DNA from: Pseudoalteromonas sp. MSK9-3 | GTDB lineage: Bacteria; Pseudomonadota; Gammaproteobacteria; Enterobacterales; Alteromonadaceae | Direction of reading: 5' to 3' | Assembly (NCBI RefSeq): GCF_003590335.1 | Contig: NZ_MIET01000034.1 | Span: forward strand, 186,001-250,000 | Length of the DNA: 64,000 nucleotides | Shown here: in pieces, positions 55,994 to 64,000 of the stretch | Position numbering within the stretch: the stretch's first letter is position 1 | Layout of the letters: each line of letters opens with the position of its first letter | Position numbers and translations under genes: made by a program | Notes under the pieces: generated by a model | What the model saw: the letters and a program-made list of their open reading frames with translations, nothing else | Told to the model about the DNA's origin: nothing | Database searches by the model: none

Positions 55994-58567
55994 ATGCGTT
56001 TGGACCGATTCACCAGTAAATTTCAAGCCGCGCTTTCAGATGCGCAGTCTTTGGCATTGGGCCGAGATCATCAATTTATTGAACCAGTACATTTAATGTA
56101 TGCACTATTGCAGCAAACAGGTTCGAGTGTGCGTGCACTTTTGGCACAGGCTGGGATCAGTGCAGATGAGCTTAATACTAAACTCTCGCAAGCGATCGAG
56201 AAGGTATTCAAAGTCGAAGGAATTGGTGGCGACGTGCAACTGTCTCATAATTTGATTGGGTTGATTAATTTATGTGATAAGTATGCGCAAAAACGTAAAG
56301 ATAAGTATATCTCCAGTGAGCTGTTTGTGTTTTCTGCGTGTGAAGACAAAGGCGATTTAGGGCAAATATTTAAAACGCTTCATATAACCCAGCCAAAAAT
56401 TGAAGCCGCAATCAAAGCGATTCGTGGTGGTCAAAAAGTTGATAACCCAAATGCAGAAGAAACTCGCCAAGCACTTGAGAAATACACAGTAGATTTAACT
56501 GAGCGAGCAGAGCAAGGCAAGTTAGACCCTGTTATTGGTCGAGATGACGAAATTCGTCGGACTATCCAAGTATTACAACGTCGAACGAAGAATAACCCAG
56601 TATTGATTGGGGAGCCAGGGGTCGGTAAAACAGCCATTGTCGAAGGGCTTGCGCAACGTATCATCAATGGAGAAGTGCCTGAAGGGTTAAAAGGAAAGCG
56701 GGTACTATCATTGGATTTAGGCGCACTGGTCGCAGGTGCGAAATACCGAGGCGAGTTTGAAGAGCGTTTAAAGTCGGTGCTCAATGAGCTTTCTAAAGAA
56801 GAAGGCCAAGTGATCTTATTTATTGATGAGATCCATACCATGGTTGGCGCAGGCAAAACCGATGGCGCGATGGATGCGGGGAACATGCTCAAACCTGCAT
56901 TAGCACGTGGTGAACTACATTGTGTTGGCGCGACAACATTAGATGAATATCGTCAGTACATAGAAAAAGATGCCGCATTAGAACGACGTTTTCAAAAGGT
57001 ATTTGTCAGTGAGCCCAGTGTCGAAGATACCATTGCAATTTTACGAGGCTTAAAAGAACGATATGAATTGCACCACTCGGTAGATATTACCGATCCCGCC
57101 ATTGTTGCCGCGGCAAACTTATCGCATAGATATATCTCCGACAGGCAATTACCAGATAAAGCCATTGATTTAATTGATGAGGCGGGGAGTTCAATTCGAC
57201 TACAAATCGACTCAAAGCCTGAGCAGTTAGATAAGTTAGAGCGCAGAATTATTCAGCTTAAACTTGAAGATAACGCGCTTGCCAAAGAAAAAGATGAAGC
57301 CAGTCAAAAGCGACGTGCAGAAATGCAGGCGTTAATCAATGAGCTTGAAGGCGAGTACCGTGAGTTAGATGAAGTATGGAATGCTGAGAAGGCCTCTTTG
57401 CAAGGCACACAAGTGATTAAAGCTGAGTTAGAGCAAAGTCGCCTTGATCTTGAAGTAGCAAGACGTGCCAGTGACTTACAGCGTATGTCAGAATTGCAAT
57501 ATGGCAGAATACCTGAACTAGAGCGCAAGCTAGATTTGGCGTCACAAGCAGAAATGCAAGAGATGAACCTACTGAAAAACCAAGTGGGAGAAGATGAAAT
57601 TGCAGAAATTCTGTCTCGTTGGACCGGGATCCCAGTAGCAAAAATGCTACAAGGGGAACGTGAAAAGCTCCTTGCTATGGAAGATGAATTGCATAATAAA
57701 GTGATTGGCCAAGATGAAGCCGTTCATGCTGTCTCAAATGCGATACGCCGCTCAAGAGCTGGGCTTGCTGATCCGAATCGACCCATAGGTTCGTTTTTGT
57801 TTTTAGGTCCTACGGGAGTCGGTAAAACTGAGCTGACAAAAGCCTTAGCGCATTTTATGTTTGATACTGAAGATGCCATGGTGCGTATTGATATGTCGGA
57901 GTTTATGGAAAAGCATTCAGTGGCGCGTTTAGTGGGGGCTCCTCCTGGGTATGTGGGCTATGAAGAGGGGGGATATTTAACTGAGGCTGTCAGACGCAGG
58001 CCTTATTCAGTGGTACTGCTTGATGAAGTCGAAAAAGCCCACCCTGATGTGTTTAATATATTACTGCAAGTATTAGATGATGGCCGGCTTACAGATGGAC
58101 AAGGGCGTACTGTAGACTTTAAAAATACAGTGATCATTATGACCTCAAATCTGGGGTCTGATATTGTCCAAGAGCAAGCAAGTACCAATGATTATGCAGG
58201 ATTAAAAGAACGTGTGATGGGGGTATTGGCGACCCAGTTTAGACCGGAGTTTATTAATCGCATCGATGAAACAGTGGTATTCCACCCGCTGGTGACTGAA
58301 CATATAAAAGAAATTGCGTCTATTCAGTTAGATAAATTAACAGCCCGGCTTCATGAAAAAGGCTTTCAGTTTGGTTTAACAAGTGATGCATTGGAGAAAA
58401 TAGCACAAAGTGGTTTTGACCCTGTATTTGGTGCGCGCCCTTTGAAAAGGGCGATTCAGCAATATATTGAGAATCCATTAGCCCAGCGATTATTGTCGGG
58501 AGAATTTGTAACCGGCGATAGTATTGTGGTTGATATTAAAGACGAGGGTATTGTTTTTTTAAAGTAG
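55994..58567 (+). CDS. clpB: ATP-dependent disaggregase ClpB
   Basis: An 857-residue Hsp100 protein, the E. coli ClpB length. It has a Clp-N domain (about 1-145), a first AAA+ domain ([32 protein letters not shown]), a coiled-coil middle domain (about 400-525) with Glu/Leu heptads, and a second AAA+ domain ([28 protein letters not shown]). With DnaK it recovers proteins from aggregates. A sigma-32-like promoter lies upstream and pgeF before it. Confidence 0.97.
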   Translation: MRLDRFTSKFQAALSDAQSLALGRDHQFIEPVHLMYALLQQTGSSVRALLAQAGISADELNTKLSQAIEKVFKVEGIGGDVQLSHNLIGLINLCDKYAQKRKDKYISSELFVFSACEDKGDLGQIFKTLHITQPKIEAAIKAIRGGQKVDNPNAEETRQALEKYTVDLTERAEQGKLDPVIGRDDEIRRTIQVLQRRTKNNPVLIGEPGVGKTAIVEGLAQRIINGEVPEGLKGKRVLSLDLGALVAGAKYRGEFEERLKSVLNELSKEEGQVILFIDEIHTMVGAGKTDGAMDAGNMLKPALARGELHCVGATTLDEYRQYIEKDAALERRFQKVFVSEPSVEDTIAILRGLKERYELHHSVDITDPAIVAAANLSHRYISDRQLPDKAIDLIDEAGSSIRLQIDSKPEQLDKLERRIIQLKLEDNALAKEKDEASQKRRAEMQALINELEGEYRELDEVWNAEKASLQGTQVIKAELEQSRLDLEVARRASDLQRMSELQYGRIPELERKLDLASQAEMQEMNLLKNQVGEDEIAEILSRWTGIPVAKMLQGEREKLLAMEDELHNKVIGQDEAVHAVSNAIRRSRAGLADPNRPIGSFLFLGPTGVGKTELTKALAHFMFDTEDAMVRIDMSEFMEKHSVARLVGAPPGYVGYEEGGYLTEAVRRRPYSVVLLDEVEKAHPDVFNILLQVLDDGRLTDGQGRTVDFKNTVIIMTSNLGSDIVQEQASTNDYAGLKERVMGVLATQFRPEFINRIDETVVFHPLVTEHIKEIASIQLDKLTARLHEKGFQFGLTSDALEKIAQSGFDPVFGARPLKRAIQQYIENPLAQRLLSGEFVTGDSIVVDIKDEGIVFLK

Positions 58568-58622
58568 TACATGCTCTACATCAACCGGTGTATTTATAAG
58601 ATGTAATACCGGCTAATTACGA

Positions 58623-58671
58623 CATCAAGTAACGGCATCAGTAGTTTCGCCTACGTTGTCTTTACTTGATG
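58623..58671. other. Inverted repeat between clpB and the chemoreceptor gene
   Basis: CATCAAGTAA and its complement TTACTTGATG flank 29 bases between the two convergent stop codons. It lacks a T-run and may be a weak bidirectional terminator. Confidence 0.35.
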
Positions 58672-58685
58672 CCACTGCCAAATAA

Positions 58686-60233
58686 TTACACTTTGAAGGT
58701 AAGCAGCATCCCATTCACTTTATCGGCACTATTTACCAGCTTTGTGGCGTCTTCTGCTACACGATAACTTAATTGTAGATTTTCTTCGCCATGATGACTA
58801 ATGGTATTAATATTGGTGTTTATATCGTGGCTAACCGATTGCTGTTGTTCTGCAGCAGCAGAAATTTCTAACGCCGAGTTCGCAATTTCAGTAATTTGAT
58901 GGTAAATCGTTTCCAGCGCTTTTTGACTCTCTTGGCTTGCGTGTGCGCAGTTATCTGCTCGGTCTTTGGTTGACTGCATTACCTTAGACCAGTTGTGAAG
59001 GGTATCCTGGATTTCTTTGATTGAACTATAAATGTGGCTGGTGGCGTTTTGTGTACGAGAAGACAGCGCACGGACTTCGTCAGCAACGACGGCAAACCCT
59101 CTGCCATGCTCTCCAGCTCTGGCTGCTTCAATAGCGGCATTCAGTGCAAGTAGATTAGTTTGCTCTGCGATCCCTTCAATTTCAGTCATGACTTGGCCAA
59201 TTTTATCTGCTTCGTTGGCGAGTGTTGTGGCAGTTTGTGCGGCTTCGTCAACTTGATTTGCCAGTGTACTAACCATGCTGGCATTTTCAGACATTGTGGC
59301 TTTTATATCGTTACAATGGGCTTGGGTTGTATCTACTTTGGTAGCGGTTTCACTGGTGCTATTTGATATTTCTCCTATGGTGGCGCTCATTTGCGACATT
59401 GCCGTTGCCATAGAACTTAAGCGCTGGCTTTGAGCTTGTATACCTCGTTCGGTGTTATTAGACTTTTCATCTAAGCTGGTGGCGATACTTTTAAAGGTAA
59501 TTGTTGAGTCTTTCATCCGGCCAAGCACGGTGCGTAGTTTTGCTTGCAACATGCCTTGGTTATATTTGGCGATACTAAATGGCGTATGTCCGTCATAGAT
59601 GTATCGTGAAACAGAATCAAACTCAGCTCGTTGTTTAGCCAGTTGCGCAGGTGTGTCGATGAGTTCATCATAATTCATAAAAAGTAGCGTTAACAGTAAC
59701 CCTATTATGATGAGTGTTGTCAGCCAGCCAGCTTGTATTGCAATTATAGTTAAGCTGATGACTGTGAGTATCATGCTGAGTGTTTGCCGAGTTTTGGTGT
59801 TCTCTCTCCAGTGCCCTATTTTTTTTCCTGTATTAATGGCGTTATAGAGCTGCTGGGCTCGTTGTTTTAATTGTGCAGGGGGGCGAACACGGACCGACTG
59901 ATAACCAACAAGTTTGCCCTTTTCAAATATCGGGGTGACGAATGCATCTACCCAGTAATATCGACCGTCCTTACATCTGTTTTTGACAATGCCACGCCAA
60001 GAGTGACCATCTTTGAGTTTATCCCAGAGTTCTTTAAAAGCGGCTTTAGGCATATCTGGGTGGCGCACAATATTATGATTCTTCCCGACCAATTCATCTT
60101 GGGAAAAGCCAGAGATGCTGCAAAATGCGTCATTAGCATAGGTGGTGACGCCTCGTAAATCTGTCGTTGATACAAGTTGCTGAGAATCGTCAAAAGTCAC
60201 TTCTTCATTTGTTATTGTTTGCCCACGACGCAT
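58686..60233 (-). CDS. Aer-like PAS-domain methyl-accepting chemotaxis protein
   Basis: The 515-residue chemoreceptor has an N-terminal PAS domain (about residues 10-120), like Aer: [39 protein letters not shown] and [20 protein letters not shown], then two closely spaced membrane segments (about 150-190), and a signalling domain with [40 protein letters not shown]. It probably binds FAD and guides energy taxis. I start at ATG 60233 ([12 protein letters not shown]) with GGAGAAAG upstream; the ATG at 60245 overlaps that site. The C-terminus lacks a CheR-binding pentapeptide. Confidence 0.91.
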   Translation of the reverse strand: MRRGQTITNEEVTFDDSQQLVSTTDLRGVTTYANDAFCSISGFSQDELVGKNHNIVRHPDMPKAAFKELWDKLKDGHSWRGIVKNRCKDGRYYWVDAFVTPIFEKGKLVGYQSVRVRPPAQLKQRAQQLYNAINTGKKIGHWRENTKTRQTLSMILTVISLTIIAIQAGWLTTLIIIGLLLTLLFMNYDELIDTPAQLAKQRAEFDSVSRYIYDGHTPFSIAKYNQGMLQAKLRTVLGRMKDSTITFKSIATSLDEKSNNTERGIQAQSQRLSSMATAMSQMSATIGEISNSTSETATKVDTTQAHCNDIKATMSENASMVSTLANQVDEAAQTATTLANEADKIGQVMTEIEGIAEQTNLLALNAAIEAARAGEHGRGFAVVADEVRALSSRTQNATSHIYSSIKEIQDTLHNWSKVMQSTKDRADNCAHASQESQKALETIYHQITEIANSALEISAAAEQQQSVSHDINTNINTISHHGEENLQLSYRVAEDATKLVNSADKVNGMLLTFKV

Positions 60234-60312
60234 GGCTTTCTCCATAGGGGATATTCTTAAATTATGTTAGATTATAGTCAGTTAAAATAGTAGGCAAAAG
60301 TAAGGGAACATC

Positions 60313-61251
60313 ATGAGTCATTTAGCTCAAACCTATGGAGTTATCCAATTTGGAAACGCCGATGCACTGACTAAAGTAGAACGAACTCTATCACAGCTTG
60401 ACGTAAATAAGGTTCGAATTAAGCTGATCAGCAGCAGTGTAAACCCGATCGACATAAAAACACGTCAAGGTTTGGGTTTTGTGGCAAAAGAAAAAGCTGA
60501 AGATAAATTTATGCCCTTAGGCTACGATGCTTTTGGGGTAATAGAACAAGTGGGTGGATCAGTATCTGACTTAACGGTGGGTCAGCATGTTATTGGCATG
60601 GTGGGCTTTGCACATTCACCAGGTTGTTATTCCACTTATTTGGATGTCTGTCCGAGAGAATTAATTGTTGTTGACGCGCAAGAAACTCCAACAATTTCCG
60701 GTCTGTGTTTAGCGGGACTTACTGCGTTGCAAGCGCTGCGTTTATTTGATGAAGCGAAACACAAACCGATATTTATTACTGCCCCGACGGGTGGTGTGGG
60801 TCATTTAGCCTTACAAATCGCGCAAACACTTGGGTTCGATGTTATTGCATTAACGGCTCGGCCTACTCACACGCTATTGGAAAAGTTGAATGTTAAAGTG
60901 TTGGGTTATGATGATTTTTATAAGCAGCAACATGATGCCTCTTTGCTAGATTTAGTGGGGGGAGAGTTTGGGTTGAGGCTACTGAACCAGATCACCGTTA
61001 ATAATAGGGTAGTGACTGTGCCGACATTATCGAGAGATATGATATGTTCAAGGGCATCTGAGTTAGGGCATAAAGCCGGTGGTGTTGTGGTTAATGCAGT
61101 AAACGAAGATCTAAAATGGCTGTATAGCGTATATAAGACCGGAAAAATTTATGTGCATCAGGATAAATCATTCGATTTAGAGAATACCTCTGATGCGCAT
61201 CATTATATGGAAAATAATAACTATTGTGGGAAAATAATAATTACTGCTTGA
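60313..61251 (+). CDS. Zinc-independent alcohol dehydrogenase / quinone oxidoreductase family
   Basis: The 312-residue MDR-superfamily protein has a GroES-like N-terminal domain (SSVNPIDIKTRQG, GYDAFGVIEQVGGSV, GQHVIGMV) and a Rossmann domain with TAPTGGVGHLALQIAQTLG. The GGVGHL motif is that of NADPH-dependent oxidoreductases without zinc. The substrate is unknown, perhaps quinones or enals. ATG at 60313 follows AAGGGAACATC. It is divergent from the chemoreceptor gene and precedes gshA by 60 bases. Confidence 0.88.
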   Translation: MSHLAQTYGVIQFGNADALTKVERTLSQLDVNKVRIKLISSSVNPIDIKTRQGLGFVAKEKAEDKFMPLGYDAFGVIEQVGGSVSDLTVGQHVIGMVGFAHSPGCYSTYLDVCPRELIVVDAQETPTISGLCLAGLTALQALRLFDEAKHKPIFITAPTGGVGHLALQIAQTLGFDVIALTARPTHTLLEKLNVKVLGYDDFYKQQHDASLLDLVGGEFGLRLLNQITVNNRVVTVPTLSRDMICSRASELGHKAGGVVVNAVNEDLKWLYSVYKTGKIYVHQDKSFDLENTSDAHHYMENNNYCGKIIITA

Positions 61252-61311
61252 GTAATTGCACAAATGACCCCATTGAGATGACATTGCCCTGAATGGCTTG
61301 AGGATACTTTT

Positions 61312-62889
61312 TTGACAACTACAGAACTAAAAACACGATTAGATGCTTTATCTCAGCCTAAGCATCAACAAGCAATTAAGGGAATTATGCGTGGCATTGA
61401 GCGAGAAGCGCTGCGTATAAAAAAAGGTGGTCAAATTGCCCAGACGCCTCACCCATCAGGTGCGGGTCACCCGTTGACACACAATAGTATTACAACAGAC
61501 TTTTCTGAATCACTGCTTGAGTTTATTACCCCAGTAAGTGAAAACGCAGAAGAGACATTGGCTCAACTTCGCGACTTACAAAAGTTCACGTTAGAACAAA
61601 TGGGCGATGAGCTACTGTGGCCTATGAGCATGCCATGCTTTATTTCAAACCAAGATGATATTGCATTGGCTCAGTTTGGCAGTTCTAATGTTGGCCGAAT
61701 GAAAACGCTTTACCGTGAAGGTCTAAAGAACCGATACGGCAGCATGATGCAAGCCATTGCAGGTGTGCACTTTAATATTTCATTTCCAGGTACTCTGTGG
61801 AAAAGTTTAAAAGAGTTAACGGCTGATAAGCAAACAGAGCAAGATTTTATTTCTGAGCAATACCTTGGTTTGATCCGAAATTTTAAACGAGAAATGTGGT
61901 TAATCAGTTATTTATTTGGTGCTTCACCTTCATTATGCAGCTCTTTTTTGCAAGGTAAAGAAAACGAGTTGCCATTTGAACGTATTGGTAAGGGCACTTT
62001 ATATTTAAAGCATGGCACAGCTTTACGACTGGGTGATCTGGGTTATACCAATAGCGCTCAGTCGTCGTTAAAAGTGACGTATAATAACTTGGATGAGTAT
62101 ATTGCTGGTTTAAGAGATGCAATTCATTGCCACTCTGATTTATATGGCGACTTAGCCGACTATCGAGACGAGAACCCCCAGCAGTTAAATAAAAATATTC
62201 TACAAATCGAAAATGAGTTTTATTCGCCAATTAGGCCAAAACGCACTAGTCAAAGTGGTGAAACACCTTCTCAAGCATTGGAGAAAGGGGGGATTGAGTA
62301 TATTGAGATCAGGGCGCTGGATGTGAACCCTTTTTCAGATACTGGGATCAGTTTAGAGCAAATTCGCTTTTTAGATGTATTTTTGACATATTGCTTGTTG
62401 AAATCATCACCAGAATTAGACTTTGAGCAACAGCGTTCAACGCAAATCAACTTGAAGCGGGTTGTAAATCAAGGGAGAGATCCAGAGCTTAAGTTGAAGC
62501 ATGACACTGGTGAAGTGAATATAGTGCAATGGGCCACCCAAATTTTTGATGATTTGACTGCCGTTGCTACGTATATGGACTGTGCTTATGGTGTTGAGCA
62601 CTACAGTCAGACGATTGAAAATATTCGTACATGGGTTGCTGATAGTTCTCAGACATTTTCTGGCCGTTTGATGTCACAAATGTTAGAAACACAGCAAGAT
62701 GGAGGCGCAATTGCGTTAGAAATGGCACAAGCATATAAACAAGCTGCGGCGCAAGGTTCTTATAAAGTATACAGTGAAGAGATGCTGCATTGCCAGGCAG
62801 CAGACTCTTTGCGTAAAGAAGAGCAAGTAAGGGCCGCTGATAGTGTTGAGTTTACAGCCTTCTTAGATGACTATTTTGCTAAAGCGTAG
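61312..62889 (+). CDS. gshA: Glutamate-cysteine ligase
   Basis: A 525-residue GshA of the E. coli type (518 residues), which joins Glu and Cys as the first step of glutathione synthesis. It has GIMRGIEREALRI at the start, LTHNSITTDFSESLLEFITP, GVHFNISFP with active-site residues, and GIEYIEIRALDVNPFSDTGIS. The start is TTG 61312 with GAGGATACTTTT upstream; there is no ATG nearby in frame, and the length agrees with homologues. Confidence 0.96.
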   Translation: MTTTELKTRLDALSQPKHQQAIKGIMRGIEREALRIKKGGQIAQTPHPSGAGHPLTHNSITTDFSESLLEFITPVSENAEETLAQLRDLQKFTLEQMGDELLWPMSMPCFISNQDDIALAQFGSSNVGRMKTLYREGLKNRYGSMMQAIAGVHFNISFPGTLWKSLKELTADKQTEQDFISEQYLGLIRNFKREMWLISYLFGASPSLCSSFLQGKENELPFERIGKGTLYLKHGTALRLGDLGYTNSAQSSLKVTYNNLDEYIAGLRDAIHCHSDLYGDLADYRDENPQQLNKNILQIENEFYSPIRPKRTSQSGETPSQALEKGGIEYIEIRALDVNPFSDTGISLEQIRFLDVFLTYCLLKSSPELDFEQQRSTQINLKRVVNQGRDPELKLKHDTGEVNIVQWATQIFDDLTAVATYMDCAYGVEHYSQTIENIRTWVADSSQTFSGRLMSQMLETQQDGGAIALEMAQAYKQAAAQGSYKVYSEEMLHCQAADSLRKEEQVRAADSVEFTAFLDDYFAKA

Positions 62890-62900
62890 GGCAAAAAAAA

Positions 62901-62921
62901 GCGTAGCTCAATGGGCTACGC
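62901..62921. terminator. Hairpin after gshA
   Basis: GCGTAGC-TCAATGG-GCTACGC is a perfect 7-bp stem starting 12 bases after the gshA stop, preceded by eight A. The plus strand has no T-run, so it is a weak terminator for gshA and would work better on the other strand. Confidence 0.55.
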
Positions 62922-63332
62922 TAAATATAAATCAGGGATGAAACAATGCCAAACTGCTGCATTCATAAAGTAAGACTACCCCTTTAAAAAAAAGTTCAAA
63001 AATTAATTTATTAATATAAAAATCCCACCGTAAACTTCCCCAGTTAGAAATGATACGCTTTCGTATTGTTTATCCTACCTTTTATCTTTTTGATAACAAA
63101 GGATAAGGAATTAGAAGGGTTGGTAAATATTATGTTTATAAACTGTGTGTGTTTTACTTGTTTTTACCTGTAAAGTAGAATCTCAACCTTTAAAACATCA
63201 TGTATGAGAGCCAGCTTTTAATATAAGGGAATTATGTATGTTTCTGCGGTTAAACGCCAGAGCACGAGAGTGTTTGTATGAGTTTTGTCAAAAAATGGAC
63301 TTTAAATCTAAATTTATTCAAAGGAAATGTTA
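62922..63332. other. AT-rich intergenic region gshA to fibronectin-type gene
   Basis: These 411 bases carry no supported gene. A frame from 63278 is a shadow of the next gene. A -35-like TTGTCA near 63284 and AT-rich DNA up to 63320 may hold the promoter of the downstream gene. Confidence 0.4.
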
Positions 63333-64000
63333 ATGCTTCGAATATCATTATTAATATTGGGTGTCTTTTTGCTGTTTGGGCAAAAGGCATTAGCCGCACA
63401 AGTGCCTTCTGCACCGACAATTTCAGGACCGGCCTATCACGAGTTTCGAGGCACGTATAATTATTCTTGGAATAACCCTGGTGGGAGCGTGAGTTCGTAC
63501 AAAGTTGAGAAAAGTTGGAAACCTGACAGAACGGGTAACGCCTCAGTTAGCACAGTAACATATAGTAGCACAGGTTATTCAGAAACCTTCACCGAGCCTG
63601 GTACTTATGTAGCAAAGGTGCGTGCATGTAATAGTGCGGGATGTAGTGGCTGGAGTAACAATGAGGTCAATATTATTCGCAAACATTGGAAGCCAAACCA
63701 AACTGTTGCCAATGGACCAAGCTCCTCATCAACAGGCCGGTTTCAGTTAACGTGGTCGAAGCCATGGGGACATGGTATTAATAACTACATTGTTGAACGC
63801 GCCGCGAATGGCGGTGGCTTTGGGCAGGTGCAATCGGGTGCCAGTATGAGCATGCAACAGTCATTATCAAATGGCACTTATACCTATCGTATCAATGTAT
63901 GTAATGAAGATAATGTGTGTTCTGGTTTTGGGCCAACAAAGCAAGTAGTTGTTGATATTCCGCCACCGCGGCCAAGTACCCCGAGCGAGCCAGATGTCGC
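63333..64000 (+). CDS. Secreted fibronectin type III repeat protein (3' end cut by window)
   Basis: The frame is open to the last base (222 codons and two bases). A signal peptide is clear (MLRISLLILGVFLLFGQKALAA, cut near residue 21-22; given here as the first 22 positions), followed by two fibronectin type III-like domains: about residues 25-115 with YSWNNPGGSVSSYKVEKSW, YVAKVRACNSAGCSGWS, and about 120-210 with TWSKPWGHGINNYIVERA, YTYRINVCNEDNVCSGFG. A Pro-rich linker (PPPRPSTPSEPD) starts a third. Such proteins are surface adhesins, chitinase-like enzymes or RHS-type proteins; the rest is needed to tell. ATG 63333 has AAGGA eight bases upstream; ATG 63327 is too close to it. Confidence 0.85.
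   Translation, partial: MLRISLLILGVFLLFGQKALAAQVPSAPTISGPAYHEFRGTYNYSWNNPGGSVSSYKVEKSWKPDRTGNASVSTVTYSSTGYSETFTEPGTYVAKVRACNSAGCSGWSNNEVNIIRKHWKPNQTVANGPSSSSTGRFQLTWSKPWGHGINNYIVERAANGGGFGQVQSGASMSMQQSLSNGTYTYRINVCNEDNVCSGFGPTKQVVVDIPPPRPSTPSEPDV

Noticed and set aside
63278-63460. Plus-strand 60-codon frame
   Set aside because: It overlaps the fibronectin-type gene in another frame, and that gene has a signal peptide and an open frame to the window end.

Overview
The window looks like chromosomal DNA of a marine gammaproteobacterium of the Alteromonadales, most likely a Pseudoalteromonas or close relative. I infer this from gene content, the AT-leaning base composition and gene order; no database search was run. 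Almost everything is core genome. I saw no phage, insertion sequence with a transposase, CRISPR array, tRNA or rRNA.

Layout. 1-9 kb: end of a NIF3-family gene, an ElyC-like envelope protein, the divergent metR/metE pair with a MetJ-type operator, a GAF-GAF-GGDEF-EAL c-di-GMP enzyme, and pyrC. 9-12 kb: a cold-shock protein, a short H-NS-like protein, radD with no usual start codon, and rraB. 12-19.3 kb: a tightly overlapping unit tamA-tamB-periplasmic binding protein-cyclophilin. 19.3-25.7 kb: queF, syd, a DUF2310 pair, a GNAT enzyme, then a CsrB-type regulatory RNA with a GacA/UvrY-like box, then a P-loop kinase, an FMN split-barrel protein and an iron-containing alcohol dehydrogenase. 25.8-36.1 kb: deaD, grxA, a TonB-dependent receptor, a thioredoxin-like protein, an OlsF-type acyltransferase fusion, a GhrA-like reductase, smrA, small membrane proteins and a lone receiver protein. 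36.1-52.6 kb: the conserved run rpsT, murJ, ribF, ileS, lspA, fkpB, ispH, then an AlgZ/AlgR-type two-component pair, then type IV minor pilin genes pilV-pilW-pilX-pilY1-pilE, with fimU-fimT on the other strand. 52.7-64 kb: glnB, bamD, rluD, pgeF, clpB with a heat-shock promoter, an Aer-like chemoreceptor, a quinone-oxidoreductase-type enzyme, gshA and the start of a secreted fibronectin type III protein.

How the genes work together. Several neighbours form plausible functional units: metR with metE; TamA with TamB for envelope protein transport; the GacA-type box with the CsrB RNA; and the AlgZ/AlgR-type pair with CCGTT repeats just upstream of the pilV promoter.

Most unusual features: a roughly 189-bp dispersed repeat with inverted ends present twice (4957 and 53050), each copy flanked by ATTTAA and each beginning right at a neighbouring gene's stop codon; the CsrB-like RNA with about 30 GGA motifs; a hairpin that would hide the deaD ribosome site; and the non-canonical start of radD.
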